Below, piece by piece: positions 1-8,348 of a stretch of DNA of 64,000 nt. How positions within the stretch are numbered: the first letter of the stretch is position 1; every line of letters begins with the position of its first letter. This stretch comes from Ensifer sp. USDA 6670 (GTDB lineage Bacteria; Pseudomonadota; Alphaproteobacteria; Rhizobiales; Rhizobiaceae), in assembly GCA_000421085.1 (NCBI GenBank), contig ATWE01000002.1:412090-476089 (forward strand). Reading direction: 5' to 3'. Under the pieces are notes generated by a model. That model saw only the letters and a list, made by a program, of their open reading frames with translations. It was not told where the DNA came from and did no database searches. A program made the translations under genes and the position numbers.

Positions 1-718
1 TCTTCTTCGATTCGAGCCGTTCCCGCTCGAGCATGTTGAGAAAGTCGGTATTGCCGCCGAAATTAAGCTGGTAGGTCCGATCTATGCGCACCCCCCGGTC
101 GCGAAAGAGGTTGGCAAGCAAGCGGTGCACGATGGTCGCGCCGACCTGGCTCTTTATGTCGTCGCCGATGAGCGGCAGACCACGCTCGGCGAATTTGCGC
201 TGCCACGACTTGTCCGAGGCGATGAAAACGGGAATGCAGTTGACGAAACCGCAGCCGGCGGCAAGCGCCTGCTCCGCATACCAGCGCGTGGCGATTTCGG
301 AACCGACCGGAAGATAGGAGACGAGCACGTCCGTCCCGGTCTGCCGCAGGACCTCCGCGACGTCGGCGGCGGGCGCATCGGATTCCTCGATCTCCTCGCG
401 CAGATAGCGGCCGATGCCGTCGAGCGTCCTGCCGCGCTCGACGACCACGCCGGTGGCGGGAACATCCGCAAAGCGGAACGTGTTGTTCGGAGCGGCGTAG
501 ATCGCTTCCGCGACATCTCGCCCGACCTTCGAAGCGGCGACGTCGAAAGCCGCGGAGACCTCGATATCGCCGACGTGGTATCCGCCGAGATTGGTATGCA
601 TCAGCCCCGGAACCGGCTCGTTCTCCTTCGCGTCGCGATAGAATGTCAGCCCTTGGACGAGGGAGGACGCGCAATTGCCGACACCGACCAGCCCGACCCG
701 AATGGAGTTCGATCGCAT
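1..718 (-). CDS. ino1: Inositol-3-phosphate synthase (partial, C-terminus outside window)
   Basis: This reading frame is open from an ATG at 718-716 to the window edge, giving 239 residues of the N-terminal part. The protein begins [20 protein letters not shown], a Rossmann NAD-binding start (GxGNCASSL) typical of the bacterial myo-inositol-1-phosphate synthase family. Further family blocks are visible: NTFRFADVP near residue 120, the IPVFIASD stretch near 185, and [15 protein letters not shown] near 205. The enzyme isomerises glucose 6-phosphate to inositol 3-phosphate in the cytoplasm. A well-placed EcfG-type promoter lies 40 bases upstream, so stress-controlled expression is likely. The family assignment is firm; the physiological product (free inositol, phosphatidylinositol or a solute) cannot be told from here. 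Confidence 0.9.
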   Translation of the reverse strand, partial: MRSNSIRVGLVGVGNCASSLVQGLTFYRDAKENEPVPGLMHTNLGGYHVGDIEVSAAFDVAASKVGRDVAEAIYAAPNNTFRFADVPATGVVVERGRTLDGIGRYLREEIEESDAPAADVAEVLRQTGTDVLVSYLPVGSEIATRWYAEQALAAGCGFVNCIPVFIASDKSWQRKFAERGLPLIGDDIKSQVGATIVHRLLANLFRDRGVRIDRTYQLNFGGNTDFLNMLERERLESKK

Positions 719-757
719 CTCACCACTACTCCTGCGCAGTATCTACAATGCTTGCCA

Positions 758-782
758 AACCCGCGCGCAACCGATTGGTTCC
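758..782 (-). promoter_or_regulatory. EcfG/RpoE2-type promoter of ino1
   Basis: Read on the minus strand this is GGAAC (782-778), a 16-base spacer, then GGTT (761-758). That is the GGAAC-N16/17-CGTT layout of alphaproteobacterial general-stress sigma factor promoters with one mismatch in the -10. The -10 lies 40 bases before the ino1 start codon. The same arrangement recurs in front of several other genes in this window, which strengthens the call. Confidence 0.7.
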
Positions 783-869
783 TTCTTCTTACTCCCGTTT
801 CTCGCGCATCGCGGATCGAATTCAGCCGCAGCGCGTTGAAGGGGCGGACAGGAAAGTGAGCGAAACTCC

Positions 870-2618
870 ATGCTCGTATACGGTGACGCAAAGCGCCTGG
901 AGCGCGCCGACATGCTATGCGCAGAGATCGCCTCGCGCCTGCATACGGTCCAACACCAACCGGCGGGCATCGAGCGCCACACCGAGCTCGTCGCCGTTCT
1001 GCTCAGGGCCGGGGAACTGGTGCAGGGGCTTGCCGACTTGGAGTTGGCTCAGATGGGAGCCGACGAAATCTCCGCATCGCGCCAGACCGGCGAGTGCCTC
1101 CTCCTCGACCTTGCCGGGCTCGTCGCCCGCTCCTGGAGCCAGGGCTTCGCCGGCCCGGTGGTCGTGCCGGCCCGTGTCGCAAGGTCACTGGCGAACAGCC
1201 AGACACCGCTTTCCCTCAGCATTCGCGAGCCGGAAGGCTATGCCTTCTATGCTCTTTACCCGGAAAGCTATCTCGAGGCCGCAGCAGGCTCCGGGCTTCC
1301 TGCCGACACGGTGGTGATCGGCCTGCGCAGCATCGGGACCACGCTCTCGGCGATTGTCGCCGCTTCCATCGGTGCCGCGCCTGCGGTCACACTGCGGCCG
1401 ATCGGCGACCCGTTCCAAAGGCGGCTTGCAGTCGCGCCGCAACTTGCGGAACGGCTGCTGCGCGACCGGGCGGCGGATTTCGCGATCGTGGACGAAGGAC
1501 CCGGCCTTTCCGGCAGCTCGTTCGGATGCGTCGCGGATTGGCTGGAGGATCACGGAGTCAGCGGCAGGCGCATTCACTTCTTCCCCGGCCACAAGGGCGG
1601 ACTTGGGCCGCAATCCTGCGGCCGTCATCGCGAGCGTTGGGCGGCGAGGCCCCGCCATGTCATCGATGTCGACGATCTCCTGATCAAGCCGTCCCAATCT
1701 GCGCGCCACCTCGCCGATTGGATCGCCCATCTCGTCGGCCCGCTCGAAAAGCCGCTGGAAGACGTCTCAGCCGGCTTATGGCGCAAGACGCTTCCCGACG
1801 ATCGCTGGCCTCCCATAGACGGCAGGTTCGAACGCCGGAAATTCCTGGCGCACACCGCCGACGGCTCGTGGCTCGTCAAGTTTGCGGGACTGGGCGACGT
1901 CGGGCAGCGCAAGCTCGTCAAGGCGCGCCTTCTCGCCGAAGCGGGCTTTACGCCCCCGGTCGCCGGATTGTGCCATGGCTTTCTGGTTCAGAAATGGATT
2001 TCGGCGAAGCCGATGGCGCCGCCGGAATTCCGCCGGCCGGCCTTCATCGCGCATCTCGGCCGTTATCTGTCCTTCCGGGCGCACAGCCTGCCGCCGCCCG
2101 CGGCGCAAGGGGCATCCATGGCCAGGCTTTGCAAGATGGCAGTGATCAACACCGGAGAGGCATTGGGCAGAGCGGCGGCGTCGCGGCTGAAGAGCCGGCT
2201 CGGCGATGCGGAGCGATACAATTCGACGATCCTGCCGGTCGATACGGACAACCGGCTTCACCGGTGGGAATGGCTGGTCGAAGGAGAGCGACACATTCTC
2301 AAGGCCGATGCTCTCGACCACAGCAGCGCCCATGACCTCATCGGCTGTCAGGACATCGGCTGGGACATTGCGGGAGCGAGCATGGAATTCGACCTCACGC
2401 GGGAGGAGCGGGCGGAGCTGCGCGCGGCCGTATCCGAAGGCTGCTCGCGCAGTCCCGATGCCGGGCTGATGGAGCTCTTCGAAATCTGCTATCTCGCTTT
2501 CCAGCTGGGCCTGTGGATGTCGGCAAAGTCCGCGGCGCCCCCCGAGGAATTCACCCGGCTGGAGGCCGCAGCCGCGCGCTATGCGAGGCTCCTTCGACGC
2601 CGGATCGACGGGGATTAG
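870..2618 (+). CDS. Phosphoribosyltransferase-like multidomain protein of unknown function
   Basis: A 582-residue protein that I do not recognise as a named enzyme. Around residues 147-165 there is a VVIGLRSIGTTLSAIVAA stretch, and around 204-218 a VDEGPGLSGSSF stretch. The latter resembles the acidic-glycine PRPP-binding loop of type I phosphoribosyltransferases. The C-terminal half (about 310-580) contains KFLAHTADGSWLVKF and LCHGFLVQKWI, which loosely resemble a nucleotide-binding, kinase-like fold, but I see no complete catalytic set. No signal peptide or membrane segment is apparent. It is divergent from ino1, 151 bases away, and faces the oxidoreductase pair on the opposite strand, so a role in sugar or inositol phosphate metabolism is only a guess. 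An ATG within GAAACTCCATG is used; the ribosome-binding site is weak (GGAAAGTGAG). Confidence 0.75.
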   Translation: MLVYGDAKRLERADMLCAEIASRLHTVQHQPAGIERHTELVAVLLRAGELVQGLADLELAQMGADEISASRQTGECLLLDLAGLVARSWSQGFAGPVVVPARVARSLANSQTPLSLSIREPEGYAFYALYPESYLEAAAGSGLPADTVVIGLRSIGTTLSAIVAASIGAAPAVTLRPIGDPFQRRLAVAPQLAERLLRDRAADFAIVDEGPGLSGSSFGCVADWLEDHGVSGRRIHFFPGHKGGLGPQSCGRHRERWAARPRHVIDVDDLLIKPSQSARHLADWIAHLVGPLEKPLEDVSAGLWRKTLPDDRWPPIDGRFERRKFLAHTADGSWLVKFAGLGDVGQRKLVKARLLAEAGFTPPVAGLCHGFLVQKWISAKPMAPPEFRRPAFIAHLGRYLSFRAHSLPPPAAQGASMARLCKMAVINTGEALGRAAASRLKSRLGDAERYNSTILPVDTDNRLHRWEWLVEGERHILKADALDHSSAHDLIGCQDIGWDIAGASMEFDLTREERAELRAAVSEGCSRSPDAGLMELFEICYLAFQLGLWMSAKSAAPPEEFTRLEAAAARYARLLRRRIDGD

Positions 2619-2648
2619 GATGGGAGTCGCGCGGACCGCACGCCACCC

Positions 2649-3674
2649 CTATCGCCCATAGATCCTGTCCAGCACATCCGCCACCGTGACCAGATATTCG
2701 TTATCGGGATCGAAGCGCTCGCCTGCGGCCAGCCTCTCGGCCCAGCCCGCCGCCGCCCGTCCACCCCAGGCGTCGGGGGCAACCGCAAGCACCTCGCGTT
2801 GCGTGCCGCGATACCGTTCGGCCGTGAAGTCCAGATACGAACCGTTGACGTTTCTCAGGCTGGCGCCGCCTTCGGTGCCGTAGAAGTCGGCGCTGATCAC
2901 CGCATCGCATCCGGCTTGCAGATGCCAAGAGCAGGCGATCCGGGCGAGAACGCCGTTCGCCAGTTCGACTGTGGCGACCGCGTAATCCTCGACCTCGTCG
3001 CCGTCGCGGCGGATGGGCAGACCTTTGGCGAAGAGCCTGCTCTCTACCCGGACGACGTCCGGGAACCCGAGGACCCAGAGAAGGAGGTCGACCAGGTGCA
3101 CGCCGAGATCTATGACGCAGCCGCCGCCTGAAAGCGCCTTGTCGTAGAACCACGGCTTGCTCGGCCCGTAGGCGTTGTGAAAGGTGAGGTCCACGGCGAA
3201 CACCGTGCCGAGTTCGCCCGACGCGATAAGATCGCGGATCTGCCGCATGCCGTCGGTGTGGCGGTAGGAGAGATCGACGCTCAAAAGCCTGTCGACATGG
3301 CGGGCGGTTTCGACCACCGCCGCGGTCTCGTCGCGCGTGCGGCCGAGCGGCTTCTGGCAGAAGACCGCCACGCCCTGCTCCAGAGCCACGATCGATTGGG
3401 CGGCGTGGAGCGCGCTCGGCGAGGCGATCACGATACCGTCGAGATCCTGGTCGAGCAGTGCCTCGAGCGAGTTCACGATGGAGGCCTCGGGGGTCAGCTC
3501 GCGGGCCGCCGCCGCCATTTCCGGCGAAGGATCGAAGATCGCGACGGTTTCGACGGATCCGGTTTCGACCACCGCCTTCATCCGGTGGAAGCCGATCCTT
3601 CCGACACCGAGAAAGCCGACGCGCGGGCGGATAAAGGCCTTCGGGCTCGTTGAAAGCTGCATTGCGTCACTCAT
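2649..3674 (-). CDS. Gfo/Idh/MocA-family NAD(P)-dependent oxidoreductase
   Basis: A 341-residue cytoplasmic dehydrogenase. The N-terminal Rossmann motif GFLGVGRIGFHRM lies near residues 20-32. The family EKP-like segment appears as CQKPLGRTRDE near 105-115. The conserved block GGCVIDLGVHLVDLLLWVLG near 186-205 carries the catalytic-type DxGxHxxDLL. Such enzymes oxidise sugars, inositols or their derivatives with NAD(P). The ATG overlaps the stop codon of the upstream alcohol dehydrogenase gene (ATGAGTGA), so the two are translationally coupled and probably act in one pathway. Proximity to ino1 suggests a polyol or inositol substrate, but this is inference; the exact substrate is unknown. Confidence 0.88.
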   Translation of the reverse strand: MSDAMQLSTSPKAFIRPRVGFLGVGRIGFHRMKAVVETGSVETVAIFDPSPEMAAAARELTPEASIVNSLEALLDQDLDGIVIASPSALHAAQSIVALEQGVAVFCQKPLGRTRDETAAVVETARHVDRLLSVDLSYRHTDGMRQIRDLIASGELGTVFAVDLTFHNAYGPSKPWFYDKALSGGGCVIDLGVHLVDLLLWVLGFPDVVRVESRLFAKGLPIRRDGDEVEDYAVATVELANGVLARIACSWHLQAGCDAVISADFYGTEGGASLRNVNGSYLDFTAERYRGTQREVLAVAPDAWGGRAAAGWAERLAAGERFDPDNEYLVTVADVLDRIYGR

Positions 3675-4659
3675 GACAGATCACCAGCGCTTTGATGAAA
3701 CCTTCCGGCCGGTCGCGCGTCATGTCGAGCGCGGCGCCGAGTTCTTCGAGCGGGAAGCGATGGGTGTAGAGCCGCGAGGGAGAAAACCTCTCCGCTGCCG
3801 TCGCTTCGATCGCCTCGTTGATGCCGCGCATGTAGACGGCAGGATCGCGTTCATGCGCGTTGATCACGTCGAGGCCGCGCCAATTCCAGAGCTGCATGTT
3901 CACCTGTCGCGGGCCGTCCTGGTGATAGCCTGCGACGACGAGCCTGCCGCGCTCCTTCGTCAGTTCGCCGGCAAGATCAAGCGGCCATTGCTTGCCGACC
4001 GCCTCGATGACGCAGTCGCAGAAACCCCCGTCGGTCAGTTGCTTCACCTCTTCGATGATCCGCCAGTGATCGTCCATGCGGATTACTTGGCTCGCACCGG
4101 CCTGCTCGGCCGCAGCGAGCGAAGACGGCCTGCGCGATATCGCTATCACCCGCGCGCCGGCAGCGCTTGCGAGCTCGGTCAGAAGAATCCCGAGAAAGCC
4201 GATGCCTATGATCGCCACCGTCTCTCCCGGCCTGATCGCGCTGCGCCGGAAGATGTTGAAGGCACAGCCGAGCGGTTCGCCGGGAAAGGGCTGATCTGCA
4301 AGAGACGCCGGCAAGGGCGCGATCGCGCTCTGATCGGCGATGTCGTGCGTGGCATAGGCATGGTAGGAAAGCGCCGCCACGCGATCGCCCGGCGCAAAAC
4401 CCTGCACGTCCTCCCCGACCGCGTCGATAATTCCCCAGCCCTCGTGACCGAGCGCGCCGGGTTCCGTCGGAAACTGCATCCATTCCGGACCCGCCCAGGG
4501 AACGAGATTGGAGGCGCAGACGCCGCAGCCTTCGAGTCTTATGCGCACTTGGCCGCGAGCCGGCTGCGGCAATGGCAACCTCTCTATGCGTATCGTGCCC
4601 GGCCCGGTGACGATAGCGGCGGACATCGTGTCCGTCCGCTGAGATATGCTGATGTTCAT
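3667..4659 (-). CDS. Zinc-type alcohol dehydrogenase-like protein (MDR family)
   Basis: 330 residues of the medium-chain dehydrogenase/reductase family. The N-terminal GroES-like domain has GCGVCASNLVPWAGPEW and GHEGWGIIDAVGEDV. The NAD-binding domain has VAIIGIGFLGILL. The start at 4659 (MNISISQR) is chosen because it follows a good AAGGAG site; the open frame extends further upstream without one. It is the first gene of a two-gene unit with the Gfo/Idh/MocA oxidoreductase, whose start overlaps its stop. MDR enzymes of this kind oxidise secondary alcohols or polyols such as threonine, sorbitol or inositol derivatives. The typical structural-zinc cysteine cluster is not obvious, so a zinc-poor or non-canonical member is possible. 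The promoter region is shared, divergently, with the glycan cluster. Confidence 0.85.
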   Translation of the reverse strand: MNISISQRTDTMSAAIVTGPGTIRIERLPLPQPARGQVRIRLEGCGVCASNLVPWAGPEWMQFPTEPGALGHEGWGIIDAVGEDVQGFAPGDRVAALSYHAYATHDIADQSAIAPLPASLADQPFPGEPLGCAFNIFRRSAIRPGETVAIIGIGFLGILLTELASAAGARVIAISRRPSSLAAAEQAGASQVIRMDDHWRIIEEVKQLTDGGFCDCVIEAVGKQWPLDLAGELTKERGRLVVAGYHQDGPRQVNMQLWNWRGLDVINAHERDPAVYMRGINEAIEATAAERFSPSRLYTHRFPLEELGAALDMTRDRPEGFIKALVICHE

Positions 4660-4783
4660 GTCAGCTCCTTCCCTCGGTGGAGACCTGTCCGGCAGCCCGA
4701 AAAGGGTGCGGCGAGGTCCGCCGGACCCGCCCCTGCCCCGGCCAAAGAAGGCTCTGAGCAATGTTCAAGAGCCTCCCGCCCTT

Positions 4784-4808
4784 AACTTGATGTTGCAGCT
4801 TTTGTTCC
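4784..4808 (-). promoter_or_regulatory. Possible EcfG-type promoter of the dehydrogenase pair
   Basis: On the minus strand: GGAAC (4808-4804), 16-base spacer, AGTT (4787-4784). The -35 is perfect but the -10 is poorer than in the other sites of this window, and it lies 125 bases before the start codon. It is listed because the spacing is identical to the stronger sites and it sits back to back with one of them. Confidence 0.35.
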
Positions 4809-4827
4809 TGATGCCCGCAGTTCGCGT

Positions 4828-4852
4828 GGAACACTCCCGGGAAAGAGAGGTT
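4828..4852 (+). promoter_or_regulatory. EcfG/RpoE2-type promoter of the glycan cluster
   Basis: GGAAC at 4828-4832, a 16-base spacer, then GGTTT starting at 4849. This matches the general-stress sigma factor promoter layout. It is the best promoter candidate for the eight-gene glycan cluster beginning at 4993, and would give a leader of about 130 bases. Confidence 0.65.
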
Positions 4853-4992
4853 TGTACCTTGGCACGGGCGACGCCCCGCGGGGGAACAAAGAAGAACATC
4901 AAAGAAGAAGAAGTCAAAGAAGAAGGAACATTTGCGACGCAGGTTTGTTGGAGGTTTGTCTCTATCTCTGATTGGTCATCATCAGGTGCATT
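4853..4992 (+). other. Purine-rich 5' leader of the glycan cluster
   Basis: No gene is seen between 4660 and 4992. Downstream of the promoter the leader contains CCCCGCGGGG (about 4874-4883), then a long A/G tract at 4881-4930 built of repeated AAG/AAC triplets. Repeats of this kind resemble the A-R-N triplets bound by the distal face of Hfq. A GGAGG at 4949-4953 and a weaker AGGTG just before the ATG follow. A post-transcriptional role is inference only. Confidence 0.4.
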
Positions 4993-6099
4993 ATGACAAA
5001 AGTACTTGTTACCGGCGGCTGCGGCTTCATAGGGCGGCATGTTGTCGAAGAGCTTCTTTCAAGGAACTACGAGCTGCGCGTCCTCGATGCGTTGAACGAT
5101 CAGGTCCATGCGGATGCGCAGGTCACGCTGCCACCGGAAGTAGACATGCGGCGCGCCGACATATGCGACGCAGACGCGGTGAAAAGCGCGCTGAAGGACG
5201 TCGATCACGTCATTCATCTCGCCGCGGAAGTCGGCGTCGGCCAGTCGATGTACGAGATTTCCCGCTATGTCGGCGTGAACGACCTTGGCACTGCCGTCCT
5301 GCTCGAGGCGATGATCGGCATGCCGGTCCGGCGGATCGTCGTTGCCTCTTCCATGAGCGTGTACGGCGAAGGCCTGTACGAGACGACGGCAGGCGAGCGT
5401 CGCGCGCATATCCGGCGATCCCCCGCCGAAATCAAGGCCGGCGCCTGGAACCCATCCGGTCCTGACGGCGAGGGCCTGAGGCCGATCGCCACCGACGAGA
5501 ACAAGCCCGTCGACCTCGCTTCGATCTACGCGCTGACCAAATATGCGCAGGAGCGTCAGGTCCTTATATTCGGACAGGCCTATGGCACGGACGCTGTGGC
5601 TCTGCGGCTCTTCAACGTCTACGGCGCCGGCCAGGCGCTTTCCAATCCCTATACGGGCGTGCTTGCCAACTTCGCTTCCCGGCTTGCCAACGGGCAATCG
5701 CCGATGGTCTTCGAGGACGGCCGGCAGAAACGCGACTTCGTGCATGTCCGCGACGTGGCCCGTGCCTTCCGGCTGGCGCTCGAACAGCCGCACGCCGCCG
5801 GCCACGTCATCAATATCGGCAGCGGGAACGCCTACGCCATTGCGGACATCGCCTCGCTGCTTGCCGAAGCGATGGGTGTACCGGAGATCGAGCCGGAGAT
5901 CATGAACAAGGCCCGCTCCGGCGATATTCGCAATTGCTTCGCCGACATCGCCAAGGCACGCGACCTCCTTGGCTTCGAACCGGTCCACCGGCTCGAGGAT
6001 TCGCTTGCGGATTTCGCCCAATGGGTCCGCAGCGCCGGCGCGATCGACCGCGGCGCCGAGATGAAGCGCCACTTGGAATCACGGGGGCTGGTCCTATGA
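4993..6099 (+). CDS. NAD-dependent nucleotide-sugar epimerase/dehydratase (extended SDR)
   Basis: 368 residues. The N-terminal motif VLVTGGCGFIGRHVVEELL gives the TGxxGxxG NAD-binding signature of extended short-chain dehydrogenases. The catalytic YALTK (YxxxK) lies near residue 183, with a preceding ASSMSVYGEG serine segment near 123-130. A central insertion (RRSPAEIKAGAWNPSGPDG, about 147-165) resembles dTDP-L-rhamnose 4-epimerase-type members rather than plain GalE. It is the first gene of the glycan cluster; the stop overlaps the next start (ATGA). An in-frame ATG 21 bases upstream is an alternative start. The likely role is supply of an activated sugar to the downstream glycosyltransferases; the exact sugar is not predictable. 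Confidence 0.85.
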   Translation: MTKVLVTGGCGFIGRHVVEELLSRNYELRVLDALNDQVHADAQVTLPPEVDMRRADICDADAVKSALKDVDHVIHLAAEVGVGQSMYEISRYVGVNDLGTAVLLEAMIGMPVRRIVVASSMSVYGEGLYETTAGERRAHIRRSPAEIKAGAWNPSGPDGEGLRPIATDENKPVDLASIYALTKYAQERQVLIFGQAYGTDAVALRLFNVYGAGQALSNPYTGVLANFASRLANGQSPMVFEDGRQKRDFVHVRDVARAFRLALEQPHAAGHVINIGSGNAYAIADIASLLAEAMGVPEIEPEIMNKARSGDIRNCFADIAKARDLLGFEPVHRLEDSLADFAQWVRSAGAIDRGAEMKRHLESRGLVL

Positions 6100-7217
6100 G
6101 CGGCCGGACCGTCGGTACAGACCGGCATCTGGCGGCGCCCGCTCTTTCCGGCAAGGCGGCGCCGATCCTGGTCGTTGGCGGCAGCGGCTTTCTCGGCTGC
6201 AATCTCGCCGACAGCTTTCTGCGCGACGGCGAGCACGTGATCGTTCTCGACAATCTCAGCCGTTCCGGCGTCGAGCGAAACCTCGAATGGCTGGTTGATG
6301 GCCACGGCCGCGCCGTCGAGCCCTTGATCGCCGATATCCGCGACCTCGGCGCGATCGAACCTGCCTTCAGAGACGCCAAGGCCGTGTTTCACTTTGCGGC
6401 CCAGACGGCGGTAACCACGAGCCTCGAGCAGCCGGCGGACGATTTCGAGACGAATGCCCGCGGCACGCTCAACGTGCTCGAAGCCGCACGCCTCGCCGGG
6501 CGCCGCCCGCCAGTCATCTTTGCCAGCACGAACAAGGTCTATGGCGCGCTCGGGCACATGGAGATGAAGGACATCCGGGGCCGCTACATGCCGGCCGACG
6601 AGGCGACACGCCAGCATGGCGTCGGCGAGACCCAACCGCTCGATTTCTGTACGCCCTACGGCTGCTCGAAGGGCGTCGCCGACCAGTATGTGCTGGATTA
6701 TGCCCGCTCCTTTGGCTTGCCGACCGCCGTGCTCAGGATGAGCTGCGTCTACGGACCGAGGCAGTTCGGCACCGAGGACCAGGGCTGGGTCGCCCATTTC
6801 CTCATTCGCGCGCTCGCCGGCGAGCCTATTTCGATCTATGGCGACGGCAAGCAGGTCCGCGACATACTTCATGTCACCGACGCGGTCGCGGCCTACAGGG
6901 CGGTCCTGAGCTCGATCGACCGCCTGAAGGGGCGCGCCTTCAATCTTGGCGGTGGACCCGGCAATGCCGTCAGCATTGTCGATGTGCTGAGCGAGATCGA
7001 GCTTTTGACCGGCCGTAAGCTCTCGACGGCAAAAAGCGATTGGCGCGCCGGCGACCAACTGTACTTCGTCGCCGATACGCGCGCGATCGCCGATGCGCTC
7101 GGCTGGAAGGCCGGAATGCCCTGGCGCGAGGGCTTGCGCGACCTCTACGCCTGGCTTCGCGACGATTGTGGCGCGGTCAGCAGGATCCGGCGCCAACCGC
7201 GGAGGGTCACCGCATGA
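6096..7217 (+). CDS. NAD-dependent sugar epimerase (CDP-paratose 2-epimerase-like)
   Basis: 373 residues, starting at the ATG that overlaps the upstream stop. The NAD-binding motif ILVVGGSGFLGCNLAD lies near residues 23-38. The catalytic pair is in TPYGCSKGVADQY near 185-195. The segments FASTNKVYGAL and MSCVYGPRQFGTEDQGWVA resemble CDP-paratose/CDP-tyvelose epimerases and related extended SDRs that act on nucleotide-activated sugars. Family membership is sure; the specific epimerisation is not. Its start and stop overlap both neighbours by four bases, so it is an integral member of the cluster, and it presumably generates the second sugar donor of the glycan. Confidence 0.85.
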   Translation: MSGRTVGTDRHLAAPALSGKAAPILVVGGSGFLGCNLADSFLRDGEHVIVLDNLSRSGVERNLEWLVDGHGRAVEPLIADIRDLGAIEPAFRDAKAVFHFAAQTAVTTSLEQPADDFETNARGTLNVLEAARLAGRRPPVIFASTNKVYGALGHMEMKDIRGRYMPADEATRQHGVGETQPLDFCTPYGCSKGVADQYVLDYARSFGLPTAVLRMSCVYGPRQFGTEDQGWVAHFLIRALAGEPISIYGDGKQVRDILHVTDAVAAYRAVLSSIDRLKGRAFNLGGGPGNAVSIVDVLSEIELLTGRKLSTAKSDWRAGDQLYFVADTRAIADALGWKAGMPWREGLRDLYAWLRDDCGAVSRIRRQPRRVTA

Positions 7218-8344
7218 GCCTTCCTGCCGTTTCCGACAACCTCTCCGGCGCACTGCCGCGGCGGGTATTGATGACGGTCGATGCCGTGGGCGGCGTCTGG
7301 CGCTATGCTATGGATCTCGCTGCGGCCATGCGCGGTTCCAGCGTGGAAACGCTGATCGTCGGCCTCGGCCCGCAACCTTCCCCGGAGCAACGGCGCGAGG
7401 CGAACAGCATCGGACGGCTCGAATGGCTCTCGGCACCGCTCGACTGGATGGTCGAAGACGAGAGCGAGCTCGACCGCGTGCCGCAGCTCCTGTCCGAACT
7501 TGCGCTCAGGCATTCCGTCGATCTCCTCCATCTCAACCTGCCGTCGCAAGCGGCGGGAATAACGGCGGAGGTACCGATCGTCACCGTCTCGCACTCCTGC
7601 GTCGCCACCTGGTTCGCTGCGGTGCGCGGTTCCGGTTTGCCGGAAGCCTGGGCCTGGCAGAAGCGATTGAACCGGCTGGGATTCGACCGCGCCGACCTGG
7701 TGCTCGCGCCGAGCCGAAGCCATGCCGCGGCCCTGACGCGTACTTACGGTGCGATCCACGATCTCGCAGTCGTCCACAATGCGAGCCGGAATGCATGCTC
7801 CGTCGGCGCTAAGGAAAACTTCGTTTTTGCCGCCGGTCGCTGGTGGGACGAAGGCAAGAACGGCGCCGTGCTCGACAGGGCCGCCGCCGACATAGGTTGG
7901 CCGGTCGTAATGGCCGGTGCCTGCGAAGGGCCGAACGGGCCGCACCTGGCTATCATGCATGCCGATCACAAAGGCGAACTCAGCCACGACCGGACGATGA
8001 CGCTGATGTCGAGGGCCGCGATCGTCTTCTCTCCCTCGGTCTACGAGCCCTTCGGGCTGGTCGCGCTGGAGGCGGCGCGTGCAGGCGCTGCACTGGTTCT
8101 CGCCGATATCGAAACCTATCGCGAGCTGTGGGAGGGTGCCGCCCTTTTCGCCGACCCCGGCGATCCCGCCGCCTTTGCCGAGGCCGTCAACCGGCTGACG
8201 GAGGATGCAAAGCTCAGGTCCGACCTTGGCCGGCGGGCGCAGCTGCGCTCGGCCGGTTTCACCGTCGAGGCCCAGCGCGACGCGGTTCTCGCCGCCTATC
8301 GGCGCGTGATGAGCAGGTCCGATCGATTGACGGCAGCGGAGTGA
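7214..8344 (+). CDS. Glycosyltransferase, group 1 (GT4-like)
   Basis: 376 residues. The N-terminus has the GT-B opening RRVLMTVDAVGGVWRYAMDLAAAM, with the glycine-rich donor/acceptor loop. The C-terminal domain contains FSPSVYEPFGLVALEAARAGAALVLADIETYRELW, the E-x7-E motif (EPFGLVALE) that binds the nucleotide sugar in retaining GT4 enzymes. It is cytoplasmic, possibly membrane-associated, with no signal peptide. The start overlaps the stop of the upstream epimerase (ATGA), indicating coupling. It is the only canonical group 1 transferase of the cluster; the three that follow belong to a different, CgeB-like branch. Donor and acceptor are unknown. Confidence 0.88.
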   Translation: MSLPAVSDNLSGALPRRVLMTVDAVGGVWRYAMDLAAAMRGSSVETLIVGLGPQPSPEQRREANSIGRLEWLSAPLDWMVEDESELDRVPQLLSELALRHSVDLLHLNLPSQAAGITAEVPIVTVSHSCVATWFAAVRGSGLPEAWAWQKRLNRLGFDRADLVLAPSRSHAAALTRTYGAIHDLAVVHNASRNACSVGAKENFVFAAGRWWDEGKNGAVLDRAAADIGWPVVMAGACEGPNGPHLAIMHADHKGELSHDRTMTLMSRAAIVFSPSVYEPFGLVALEAARAGAALVLADIETYRELWEGAALFADPGDPAAFAEAVNRLTEDAKLRSDLGRRAQLRSAGFTVEAQRDAVLAAYRRVMSRSDRLTAAE

Positions 8345-8348
8345 GCGG

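Noticed and set aside
125..859. Open frame on the plus strand over ino1
   Set aside because: The minus strand carries the conserved inositol-phosphate synthase and its promoter; the plus frame shows no family features.
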